DNA of 64,000 bases, from assembly GCA_002729235.1 (NCBI GenBank), contig PBTY01000090.1, positions 1 to 64,000 of the forward strand, given 5' to 3'. Made by a program: the position numbers and the translations under genes. This DNA is from Rickettsiales bacterium (GTDB lineage Bacteria; Bacteroidota; Bacteroidia; Cytophagales; Cyclobacteriaceae). Shown here one piece after another: positions 53,540 through 61,886 of the stretch (its first letter is position 1; each line of letters starts with the position of its first letter). Below the pieces are notes generated by a model. The model was not told the origin of the DNA. It worked only from the letters and a program-made list of their open reading frames with translations, and ran no database searches.

Positions 53540-56500
53540 TCATTTCTTTATCCCCAGACCTCCTATTCTCAAGAACAGAGTGAACATTGCTGCTAGTGAA
53601 CCTAACAGCGTATTTAAATCATCCAAAATAGATATTTGACCAAAAGATATGAATACTATTAGAGCTACAATTATCAGAATTAGAATGGAAGAAGCTTTAC
53701 CCCAAGTTCCTTCTTTCCTAATTTCCAATTCTTTTTCTAATGCCTCGTCACTATTAACTTTCGACAGGATAAAGTTTGAAAAACTCTCATTCATTAATCT
53801 TAATGAATGGTCATAGACAAGAATTCCTTTATTCAACAAATCGAGAATTCCATCTACATTATTCGTATTCACAAATTTATCCTTCGCTATGTCGTAAACA
53901 ATGTAACGTTCTTCCTTAGAAAGTGAATTCCAAATAGAAAAATAATAGGAATAGGACACCTCCTGAATTTTCAATATGTAATCTTCATGTACTGATGAAT
54001 AATCATCTCGATCTCCCTGGTTTATTTTGAAAAGCCCGTCAAAATAAGGTTTCAAATTATACATGTAATTGCCATTTCTAGTTTCGTTTGTAAACAGGTT
54101 ACTCATTTTAGGATTGAAAGTATTGATATCATCCTCTTCGCTTTCCAAATCATCTGTTTCAAACAACTGCAATGGAAGTGTTATTTTGGTAAAACTGCCT
54201 AACAGGTTAAGCCATTTCTTGTAATCCACTTGAAACTCTGATAACTGTTCTCGTAAGGTTAACATGACATCACTTACCTCACCTTTGGTATCCAACATGC
54301 CTTCTACTTTTCTTATCTCCTGTTCATAAAAGTCATAGATATTTATTGGATTTATTTCTGATGAAAGGTTTACGGCCACAGAGTCATGATCCACTAGCCT
54401 CTCCAGTATTTTTAATTTAACCTGATTCAGACTGTGATCATTGTAAGCAAATTCAAAATGTTCTATAAAGATCACGAACTTATGTTCTTTATCACTTCGT
54501 TCATACAAAGTTTCAATAAGCTTTTTAATATCGTCTTTATCATTGTTGGCTGTATTCAGCAGTTTTTCCAGATAGGCTCCTGGATCATTCTCCATACTCA
54601 AAATAGAAGATGACAGACCATCAATATCATACATATCGATTATTAAGAAAGTGTACTGTCTATTGACATTGCAAGACAGCTCATTTTTGATAATGGATAT
54701 ATGAGAAGCATTCACACCTACAATCAAAGTATTATTATAAGAATTGATTGGTCGGGAGTAGTTTTTGGAGTGCAGCAATCTATGAATGATCGTCTCTTTG
54801 CCCTCTAAGGTTAGTCCTTTGCAATTGGATCCAACAAACACGTCTTTGAATTGGTCTGGCCCCTGATAGGTCAATCGGTGGTATACTCTCTTGAAGTCCA
54901 ACCCGAATAGTTTGTGAATCACGAATGTGATCAAGCCAATAGAAATGAATAGGATCAGTATCAAAACTATTAGAACAAACCAATTTGGACTGACATCTCC
55001 ATTTCTCATCCAAGATCCCAAAACGGATGGATCATTGGCGTAATGAATTGGTTTTTGCCCATCAAAAGAGTATTTGAAACAATGAGAGTCCCTATCATAG
55101 CTCCAATACTTATTCTGGTTTGGGCTTACGAATCCTGCCGTATTTTTTCCGTATTCATTAAGCGCCATTCTTATGGAAGCATATACTTTATCAAACCCTG
55201 TTATACTGTCTTTATCATGCCTTGTGTTACAATCTTTAGGCTCAACTTGTACATGCAAATGGTGTTTATCCCTATCATTTAAAACGATATATTCAATGTA
55301 GTCACTGGAATTCGAATTGGTTAAAAGGTCTTTGTACGAATTCAATTTATTGCTTGACCATTCTCTTTCTGACTCATGATAATTGTATATGAATTGCTTA
55401 TAATAAATTTCACTTTCTTTAGAATATATGATGCTAAAGATTAACATGATTGGGATAATAGAAAACAATACCACCCAAGACAACAGATACATCTTATATC
55501 CTTTAAATATGGCCTTTCTATCTTGAAGTATTCTTCTGAATCTGGACATGAGAAAATTGAATACTTGTGGCGTTTGATTTCGTTTATAGGATTTTAAGAT
55601 TAGAGCACCCGCAACACCAAATATTAACATACCAAAGTCCCATAGAAACAAGCTATTTGCATCAATCCAGTAATTGGCTCGATTAACAATTATGGCTAAC
55701 AGAATTATGCCAGCAAAAATGAAAGAGGGTATGAAAACATTGTTATCCCTGGTGTAGTAGACAGAAAAGATCCTCTTTTGTACAGGCAAATTGATTGTTA
55801 AATAATGAAAATTTATAAACAAGAGTATCAAACTCACGAGCATTAAAGAGTTCAATAAAAACTCATGTTGATTTTGAAAAAGAAGTGTTGTTACAACTAA
55901 ATAGAAGATCCCCAAGCCATTCAAACCAAAAAGATATTTGTACAGTAAGTGGTGTTTTTCTGTATCGTATGGCTTCAACCAATTTAAAGGAAAAACCAGC
56001 TGTTTCAGCTTTGTTGTACGGAGGTTCAACAAATAGAATATGGAATAAATCAAGCCTAGCAACAAGAGAAAAACCAGATACAAAAGCAGTGTAGTATATA
56101 ATGTAATGGTATATTTTGTATGGATGTACTGTTTATCAGCGAAGGTGATAATGCGTAAATCAGGAAGATTATCTAATTGCCGGCTATAGATATATTGTTC
56201 TTTCCCATTGTATTTAGATATATAAAAATTTTGAGCCCCATCTATTTCCTTGCCTTCGAAATTCAAGTTTGTTTCCTCATAGAAGTTCTCATTAAGGTTT
56301 TTTTCAATATTGGAATGAAATAGTGTGTTGCCTTTCCTGTCCACTATACAGAACCCATACCCTTTTTTGACTATCGAATACATGGTGGAGCGCATCGGAG
56401 CACTCAGAGCCAATACAGGAAGAGATTCTATACCACTTTTGATACCAACACCAACTTCAAATGAACCATCAGTAACGGACCTAATGGACTCCAGCACAAT

Positions 56501-57757
56501 CTCCGAATCTTTAAACTTTACCAGATCATTCTTGACGACATCAGAGATGTATTTTCTATGATTTAAATTAATCGAAATGGCGGAGTTGTCCCGAAGTGCT
56601 AGAATTGAGCGAACTTCACCTTGACTATCGGTCCAGAATAAGCCATTGAAATAATTGAAATCATCAAATAGCGAATGAGAATTAACTCCTCGAAATCCAA
56701 TTAACTTCATTTTGAAATTCTCATCCCAAATGACGGTAGTCTTATCTTCAAATAATGGCTCAAGAAAACCTGCCAGATCGCTTAAGTCATTTACGTTTTC
56801 GTCTTGAGTACGCTTTTTTAACGTTTCTAACTGTTTAACAATTTTCTCAAGTTCACCTTCAAAAGACTTTGAAATACTTTTAGAAATATCACTCAACTCC
56901 TTTTCTGTGGAAGACTTAGCTTGATAAAAATAAGAGGCCGCCCCTAGTGATAATAAAAGCAGAACTGCAGGTATGAGGACAAGAGAAAACCCGGAGAATA
57001 ACACATCTGATATATATAAGCGCTCCACGTTGCTCATTACTTTAAGCTTGATCAGAGGAAGGCATAGAATAAATAATATGGCTGAAATGGTGGATAGTAT
57101 AACCAACCCCAGAGGTACTTCCCGTTTACCACTGTTAAACTTGCCTTGATTTATATAACCTGCTAGAAATACGTCTTGAGTAATACTCAACTTGGTTGTA
57201 AAAACTAAATAATTGTCATACCCCAATTCTACTGGATAGACCGATAGACTATCCGCCAAAATGGAATCAAAGCGTACATTGCCAAGCCTGTTGTTGGTAT
57301 ATAAATTCGTGTTTTCTTTAGAGTCATGTATGACGATAAAATCAAACACATCATCTCGCCTTAATATATCCCTCTGAAAAATTTCAGACAATTCAATATA
57401 GAAATACTTAACAGACTCACTATCAGATGCTTGTTTGTTTTCAATTCCTTTTGTTTTTACTCTGAAAATCAGGCGGTTCTCATCAAAAAATACCTCGTCA
57501 TTTGCTTCTGCTTTAGTTCGAGATGTCAAGTCTGAATCTGTCATTTCATGTAACAGAGGATTTCTTTCACCAGAATGAGTGGAGGCCACTTTAGAACTCT
57601 TTAACAAACCATCTTTCAAGTCATTGAAATTGTGTTCTATTTGATTGATTACCCGGAGACCATTTTTTGTCATCAAGGTCTCCTGATTTTTTACATTATC
57701 AAAAAGTAATAAATGAAGATTGTGGCAATCACTCCGAGAGTTGTCAAAATCATCCAA
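53540..57757 (-). CDS. Giant membrane sensor with Cache-like and degenerate STAND-like domains
   Basis: About 1405 residues in the open frame. Two Cache-like periplasmic parts (about 20-195 and 290-540; GYGFCIVDRKGNTLFHS is typical of the second) alternate with membrane segments. A cluster of hydrophobic helices lies at about 545-760, another periplasmic part at about 785-920, and a C-terminal cytoplasmic region at about 950-1350. That region looks like an NTPase of the STAND kind with a lost P-loop (LIVGVNASHIS where GxxxxGK is expected), a Walker-B-like strand (HKFVIFIEHFEFA) and a winged-helix-like segment (ERYIVYDIAKDKFVN). Two more helices close the protein. The frame lacks a normal N-terminus; see the separate entry at 57691-57783. 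Confidence 0.8.
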   Translation of the reverse strand: MDDFDNSRSDCHNLHLLLFDNVKNQETLMTKNGLRVINQIEHNFNDLKDGLLKSSKVASTHSGERNPLLHEMTDSDLTSRTKAEANDEVFFDENRLIFRVKTKGIENKQASDSESVKYFYIELSEIFQRDILRRDDVFDFIVIHDSKENTNLYTNNRLGNVRFDSILADSLSVYPVELGYDNYLVFTTKLSITQDVFLAGYINQGKFNSGKREVPLGLVILSTISAILFILCLPLIKLKVMSNVERLYISDVLFSGFSLVLIPAVLLLLSLGAASYFYQAKSSTEKELSDISKSISKSFEGELEKIVKQLETLKKRTQDENVNDLSDLAGFLEPLFEDKTTVIWDENFKMKLIGFRGVNSHSLFDDFNYFNGLFWTDSQGEVRSILALRDNSAISINLNHRKYISDVVKNDLVKFKDSEIVLESIRSVTDGSFEVGVGIKSGIESLPVLALSAPMRSTMYSIVKKGYGFCIVDRKGNTLFHSNIEKNLNENFYEETNLNFEGKEIDGAQNFYISKYNGKEQYIYSRQLDNLPDLRIITFADKQYIHTKYTITLYTTLLLYLVFLLLLGLIYSIFYLLNLRTTKLKQLVFPLNWLKPYDTEKHHLLYKYLFGLNGLGIFYLVVTTLLFQNQHEFLLNSLMLVSLILLFINFHYLTINLPVQKRIFSVYYTRDNNVFIPSFIFAGIILLAIIVNRANYWIDANSLFLWDFGMLIFGVAGALILKSYKRNQTPQVFNFLMSRFRRILQDRKAIFKGYKMYLLSWVVLFSIIPIMLIFSIIYSKESEIYYKQFIYNYHESEREWSSNKLNSYKDLLTNSNSSDYIEYIVLNDRDKHHLHVQVEPKDCNTRHDKDSITGFDKVYASIRMALNEYGKNTAGFVSPNQNKYWSYDRDSHCFKYSFDGQKPIHYANDPSVLGSWMRNGDVSPNWFVLIVLILILFISIGLITFVIHKLFGLDFKRVYHRLTYQGPDQFKDVFVGSNCKGLTLEGKETIIHRLLHSKNYSRPINSYNNTLIVGVNASHISIIKNELSCNVNRQYTFLIIDMYDIDGLSSSILSMENDPGAYLEKLLNTANNDKDDIKKLIETLYERSDKEHKFVIFIEHFEFAYNDHSLNQVKLKILERLVDHDSVAVNLSSEINPINIYDFYEQEIRKVEGMLDTKGEVSDVMLTLREQLSEFQVDYKKWLNLLGSFTKITLPLQLFETDDLESEEDDINTFNPKMSNLFTNETRNGNYMYNLKPYFDGLFKINQGDRDDYSSVHEDYILKIQEVSYSYYFSIWNSLSKEERYIVYDIAKDKFVNTNNVDGILDLLNKGILVYDHSLRLMNESFSNFILSKVNSDEALEKELEIRKEGTWGKASSILILIIVALIVFISFGQISILDDLNTLLGSLAAMFTLFLRIGGLGIKK

Positions 57758-57783
57758 CCCTTATTATTAAAGCTCAGTTTCAT
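57691..57783 (-). other. Separated N-terminal membrane anchor of the giant sensor
   Basis: An ATG at 57783 opens a 30-codon frame MKLSFNNKGW... followed by ILTTLGVIATIFIYYFLIM, a perfect signal-anchor helix, before a stop at 57691. It is in the next frame to the giant sensor gene, whose apparent TTG start at 57757 encodes an unlikely N-terminus (SRSDCHNLHLLLF). Adding one T to the five-T run (minus strand, 57701-57705) would join the anchor to the sensor in frame (IYYFFDNVKNQE). Real mutation, slippage or sequencing error are all possible. Confidence 0.75.
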
Positions 57784-58012
57784 TTCGAATTAGGAAGTTG
57801 AAACATCTAATTAACGAAATCATGCCATATATTGTAAATACCCCATTTTAGGTATTTAGCACACACCGCTATAACGAAATCAAGAAGTGATTTCACAATT
57901 AATAGCAACGATTACATACAAACTTGATATAATACTATTTCAACTAAAGAGCATTATTCTAAATCATTATAGACTTAAACCAGGCAGTGTTAACTTAGTC
58001 ACCAAAAAAACG

Positions 58013-58672
58013 ATGCTTAAAGCTGCGATATTTGATATGGACGGTGTGATCATCGATAGTGAACCTCTTCACTACAAAGCTTATCACGCGATGTTTGATG
58101 ATGTTGGAATTGAAGTGTCTGCCGAATTGTACGATTCACTAACTGGTAAGTCAACCATTAACGTTTGCAAGCAGCTAAAAGACCACTTTGATCTCTCTCA
58201 ATCACCAGAAGAGCTTGCCTCCATCAAACGACAGCACTACGATGTAATTTTCAACGAAGACAAAGATTTTGACCTGATTAGTGGTGTCAGAAAGCTTATT
58301 GAGAATTATTATGAGAATGGATTGACTCTTGTGCTTGGTTCGTCAGCAACGATGGCCAGTATTGAGCGAATATTTGATCGATTTGATCTACATAAGTATT
58401 TCAAGGATAAAATCAGCGGGGCAGAATTGAAGGCATCCAAACCACATCCTGAGATATTCATTAAAGCTGCAGAATTAACCGGTTATACACCAGACGAGTG
58501 TATAGTCATAGAAGATGCCACTAATGGAATTGAAGCTGCCAAAGGAGCAGGCATCTTTTGTGTGGGTTTTGATAGTTTTCATTCTAAAAATCAAGATTAC
58601 AGCAAGGCTGATTTGGTCATCAAAGACTTCTCGGAGATACACTTCCAGTCCATCAAACAAAGATTTGAGTAA
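58013..58672 (+). CDS. HAD-superfamily phosphatase (beta-phosphoglucomutase-like)
   Basis: The frame is open from 57887, but the ATG at 58013 gives MLKAAIFDMDGVIIDSE, the classic start of the family (219 residues). Motif I is DMDGV (Asp8 nucleophile, Asp10), motif II is GSSATM, motif III Lys is in KASKPHPEIF, and motif IV is IEDATNGIEAAKGAG. The cap domain is the helical C1 type. It belongs to the beta-phosphoglucomutase / phosphonatase-like group and probably dephosphorylates or isomerises a sugar phosphate; the exact substrate is open. Confidence 0.92.
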   Translation: MLKAAIFDMDGVIIDSEPLHYKAYHAMFDDVGIEVSAELYDSLTGKSTINVCKQLKDHFDLSQSPEELASIKRQHYDVIFNEDKDFDLISGVRKLIENYYENGLTLVLGSSATMASIERIFDRFDLHKYFKDKISGAELKASKPHPEIFIKAAELTGYTPDECIVIEDATNGIEAAKGAGIFCVGFDSFHSKNQDYSKADLVIKDFSEIHFQSIKQRFE

Positions 58673-58673
58673 C

Positions 58674-58700
58674 AGGCTGGTCAAATCAAATGACCAGCCT
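58674..58700. terminator. Bidirectional terminator between HAD and TonB genes
   Basis: AGGCTGGTCA (58674-58683) and TGACCAGCCT (58691-58700) form a perfect 10-bp stem with a 7-base loop, starting just after the HAD stop and ending 10 bases before the TonB stop. It can serve both convergent genes. Confidence 0.8.
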
Positions 58701-58709
58701 CTCTTCTTA

Positions 58710-59405
58710 TCAATCTAATTTAAGGGAAATAGGCAGTATCATTCTTACCTTAACAGCTCGGCCTCTTTGCTTACCTGGATTCCATTGAGGTGCACCTTCT
58801 AAAACTCTAACTGCCTCTTCATCACAACCCGCTCCTATTCCTTTGACTGCAGTTGCCTCTACAATATTCCCTTGTTGATCGATGATGAACTGAACAAACA
58901 CTTTTCCCTCAATACCCATTCTCCTTGCTCTAGCTGGATAATCCATGTTCTTACTCACATATTGATAGAATGCCTGAATTCCTCCCGGAAAGGAAGGCAT
59001 CTCCTCCACAAAATCTAAAACCTCTTCCGGAACTTCATCAACGATATCCTCAATGACTCCAGACAAATCAAAATCTTCATTTGACTCATTTTGATCAAGA
59101 GCCAGAAGTTCCTTAGTATCATCCTCTAACTCGTCAGTTTCTACTATAACAGGAGGTTGTAGGCTCTTCTTAACCTCTTTTTTCTCCATTTTTGGTTTGG
59201 GAGGCTCTGGATCAGAAATTTTGGTGGCGGGAATAATGTAAGTTGGCTCAAACTCCACTCCTTTTGCTTCTAAATCGATGAGTTTATATTCAGCTTTCCA
59301 ATTGAAAGCGACTATAGTCAGTGACAAAGCAATTGCCAACCCAATATTGAAAAACAAAGGTCTTTTTCGTTCCAGATCAAGGGATTCTTTTTTCTTAAGT
59401 TCCAT
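58710..59405 (-). CDS. Energy transducer TonB
   Basis: This 231-residue protein has the TonB plan: a short cytoplasmic tail, one membrane anchor (about 17-34), a Pro/Glu/Lys linker (about 55-130) that spans the periplasm, and a C-terminal TonB domain (about 140-231: PSFPGGIQAFYQYVSKNMDYPARARRMGIEGKVFVQFI in part, GCDEEAVRVLEGAPQWNPGKQRG in part, VKVRMILPISL). It couples the proton motive force to outer-membrane receptors such as that at 12963. ExbB/ExbD are not in this window. It is one of probably several TonB paralogues. Stand-alone gene. Confidence 0.93.
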   Translation of the reverse strand: MELKKKESLDLERKRPLFFNIGLAIALSLTIVAFNWKAEYKLIDLEAKGVEFEPTYIIPATKISDPEPPKPKMEKKEVKKSLQPPVIVETDELEDDTKELLALDQNESNEDFDLSGVIEDIVDEVPEEVLDFVEEMPSFPGGIQAFYQYVSKNMDYPARARRMGIEGKVFVQFIIDQQGNIVEATAVKGIGAGCDEEAVRVLEGAPQWNPGKQRGRAVKVRMILPISLKLD

Positions 59406-59484
59406 AATAGATTGTAGTTATTGTGAATTGTTTACCTCTACAATCCGGTACTTATTAAAAAGTCACATTTTCAGAAATTAATAT

Positions 59485-60288
59485 TCAATTTGGCAATATA
59501 AGCAGAGGTATTCTACTCCTTAGTGCAAACTTTCTGGTGGTACTGGCAATAGTCAGAGACTCAAAAAAGGAAGGCTTATGAGGTACCATTACCAATAAAT
59601 CCGCACCAAAATTCACCACTTCCTGTGCAATACTTTCAGGAATGTTTTCACCTTCCACTTCATGGTATACATAGCTCACATCCTCAAGGACAGTCTCCAC
59701 ATTGTGACCGCTTACAACTTGCTTATTCTTAGCAGTATTTACGTGAAACACCTCCAGTTTGGCATTGTACTGATTGGTAATCTCCTTCAGCGCCAGAAAC
59801 TCATTCGATCCATTTACGAATTTGGGATCATAGGCAAAAACAATTCTGTCTATTGACTCATAAGGCACCTCATTGGGTACGACCAGAATTGGCACATTCA
59901 GCGCTTTGATCAAGGCTGTGGTGGTATTGCCAAACCATTCATATGCGAGTACATTAGACTCCATTCCTAGAACGACCAGATCAGGTGACGTGTGGTTGAT
60001 ATGATTGACCATCAAGTCTTCTGCGTTTCCCATTTCACAAATAGCAGTTACAGTCAGATGATAGTTGGATGCCGTTTGGTTGGCTAAATCCTCTAGTTGT
60101 TTTCTCTTTTGATCATTCATGTGATCTATAGATGCAGATGAAGCCAGGCCATTCAAAGCATGTGTACTTATTTTGAATGCATTAAATAGCTCAATCTTCG
60201 CACCAAAGACTGCAGCAAGGTTCGCAGCATAATGAAGGGCGTTATTTGCAGCTTTGGAGTAATCAGTGGCAACAAGTATCGTTTTCAT
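59485..60288 (-). CDS. Tandem universal stress protein
   Basis: This 267-residue protein is made of two Usp domains: about 1-140 (TILVATDYSKAANNALHYAANLAAVFGAKI in part, LVVLGMES, LNVPILVVP) and about 145-267 (IVFAYDPKF, ADLLVMVPHK, RIPLLILPN). The N-terminal one retains the better core. It is similar in layout to the Usp at 43215 but not in close sequence. It is probably a cytoplasmic stress protein binding ATP or a similar nucleotide. Divergent from the FG-GAP-like gene. Confidence 0.92.
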   Translation of the reverse strand: MKTILVATDYSKAANNALHYAANLAAVFGAKIELFNAFKISTHALNGLASSASIDHMNDQKRKQLEDLANQTASNYHLTVTAICEMGNAEDLMVNHINHTSPDLVVLGMESNVLAYEWFGNTTTALIKALNVPILVVPNEVPYESIDRIVFAYDPKFVNGSNEFLALKEITNQYNAKLEVFHVNTAKNKQVVSGHNVETVLEDVSYVYHEVEGENIPESIAQEVVNFGADLLVMVPHKPSFFESLTIASTTRKFALRSRIPLLILPN

Positions 60289-60398
60289 ATCATATTGAGT
60301 TAATTACGCAAATGACTATATTTCTTTAAAGAATGGAAATGCAACAAATCATTTCAAATCTTGATTTTTAACATCTGTAGCATAGAAAGCTTACCCCT

Positions 60399-61340
60399 TT
60401 GGACCGCATTGTAATCTTATATTATTGCCTGTTTCATCTGCCCTTAGTACATACACTCAATGCACAAATGAGTAGATATGTTACACAACTCCCAGCAAGT
60501 CAGGCTCATACCTGGGTTGATACCCTTTCTCCCATTTCCAAAATGAGACTTTATGATTCCTTATGGAGTTCAGACTCTATCCAATTCCCTAACCCCCATT
60601 TTGACTCCACGTATGTAGATGACTCCAAATATTTACCTCTGGACACTTTTGGCATTCATTTTATAGACATGGATTTTGATGGAGATCTCGATTTAGTTTA
60701 CTCAGGAATATCCGGACCAATGAACCAACAAGGAACCCGGATCTATTTGAACCAAAACACTAAACTGATCCATCACAAGGATATCGCCGGTTATCTGATG
60801 ACTATTACTCATCTTCCTGATTCATTGAAAACAACACTTCGTACTTGTTGGCAACCTTGTTGCGACTCCTATACCTCTCGAATAGAATCCTTTGAATTCT
60901 CTAATGAGTCCCGGGCAGAATTCACTGGATCAATTTCTATCATTGGTAGATTAATGGAAACAATAATTATTCAGGATTCCATCTACATTCCGAGTCCTAT
61001 TAGAAGACCTCCTGATTTTTCAAGTTCGCAAAAAGCCGTGTTGACAAAAGTTGAATTAATTGCTTTTCAAGCTGATTTTCGTGGAACCTCTCCTTATTTA
61101 AGTGATCGCAATCAAGAAATCCGGCAAAAATTGAGATTAGGAGAACCTATTCCTTTGTTGACTATCGATCAGACAGTTCCTGCGCTGATTCTAACCTCTG
61201 AAATGAAACAGGGCGAAACCTATTATTTAGTACTCACTGATGCGCTCAACGATGTGCCCAAATCTCTATACGAATGGTCTGAAGGAAATAATCGACAATT
61301 TGTCGGGTGGATTCATGAATCCTTAGTAGACTTCAATTGA
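60399..61340 (+). CDS. Exported protein with FG-GAP-like calcium loop
   Basis: This 313-residue protein begins at TTG with a signal peptide (cleavage after LNAQ). One FG-GAP/VCBS-type calcium-binding loop is seen (IDMDFDGDLDLVYSG, about 90-104), as in beta-propeller surface proteins, but I see only one, so it is not a full propeller. Two Cys near 150 (CWQPCC) may form a disulphide or metal site. The tail is beta-rich. Function unknown. It converges with the 165-residue gene, overlapping by 8 bases. Confidence 0.7.
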   Translation: MDRIVILYYCLFHLPLVHTLNAQMSRYVTQLPASQAHTWVDTLSPISKMRLYDSLWSSDSIQFPNPHFDSTYVDDSKYLPLDTFGIHFIDMDFDGDLDLVYSGISGPMNQQGTRIYLNQNTKLIHHKDIAGYLMTITHLPDSLKTTLRTCWQPCCDSYTSRIESFEFSNESRAEFTGSISIIGRLMETIIIQDSIYIPSPIRRPPDFSSSQKAVLTKVELIAFQADFRGTSPYLSDRNQEIRQKLRLGEPIPLLTIDQTVPALILTSEMKQGETYYLVLTDALNDVPKSLYEWSEGNNRQFVGWIHESLVDFN

Positions 61341-61830
61341 CAATAATCTTGTCATGAGTAACATCCTCATAGAAATGATGGATATCAAACATCTGCTGAG
61401 CTCCTAATTTCTGACCGGTTTGACTGATGATGTAAAGAACCAGCGCAATAGCAGCGAATATGGGTATCAAATAAAGTATTTGTGCATCTTGATCCAAACT
61501 GTATAGACTCAAACCCCACATCCCAATAAAAAGGCTCAGAATTCCAAGAGCAACATAACTAAAAAAGAAAAATGCCCAGGTCGTTGGATTAGGCCCATAG
61601 AGTCCTCTTACAATCACTTCGTTCTCATCTTGCTCAAAAGAGAGATCTAGTTGAGGTGACCAAACATGGCGATCTTCAGGACGTATTTTTATGTGGATGT
61701 GATCAGGTAATTGATCGTAAGCAAACTGCCCTACTTGTTGAGTGAGCGCTTCTTTGATTCGAAGTTCTATTTCAGGTTTTGTGCCTTCTATGCGATGCTT
61801 GAATCGGGGTCTTATTCTAAAGCTTGACAT
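61333..61830 (-). CDS. Orphan protein with two membrane helices
   Basis: This 165-residue protein has a soluble N-terminal domain (about 1-75, with RPRFKHRIEGTKPEIELRI in part) and two membrane segments (about 84-108 and 112-135), then a cytoplasmic tail. No family recognised. It is 57 bases from the DUF4230-like gene on the same strand and may be in its operon. Confidence 0.7.
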   Translation of the reverse strand: MSSFRIRPRFKHRIEGTKPEIELRIKEALTQQVGQFAYDQLPDHIHIKIRPEDRHVWSPQLDLSFEQDENEVIVRGLYGPNPTTWAFFFFSYVALGILSLFIGMWGLSLYSLDQDAQILYLIPIFAAIALVLYIISQTGQKLGAQQMFDIHHFYEDVTHDKIIVN

Positions 61831-61886
61831 GTGGCTAAGCTATTAGAATATTTCAAGATTTACAATAACTTACATCAGACTAATAA

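Noticed and set aside
53359-53583. 74-codon plus-strand frame
   Set aside because: Overlaps the 3' end of the giant sensor gene and has no recognisable feature; could not be supported.
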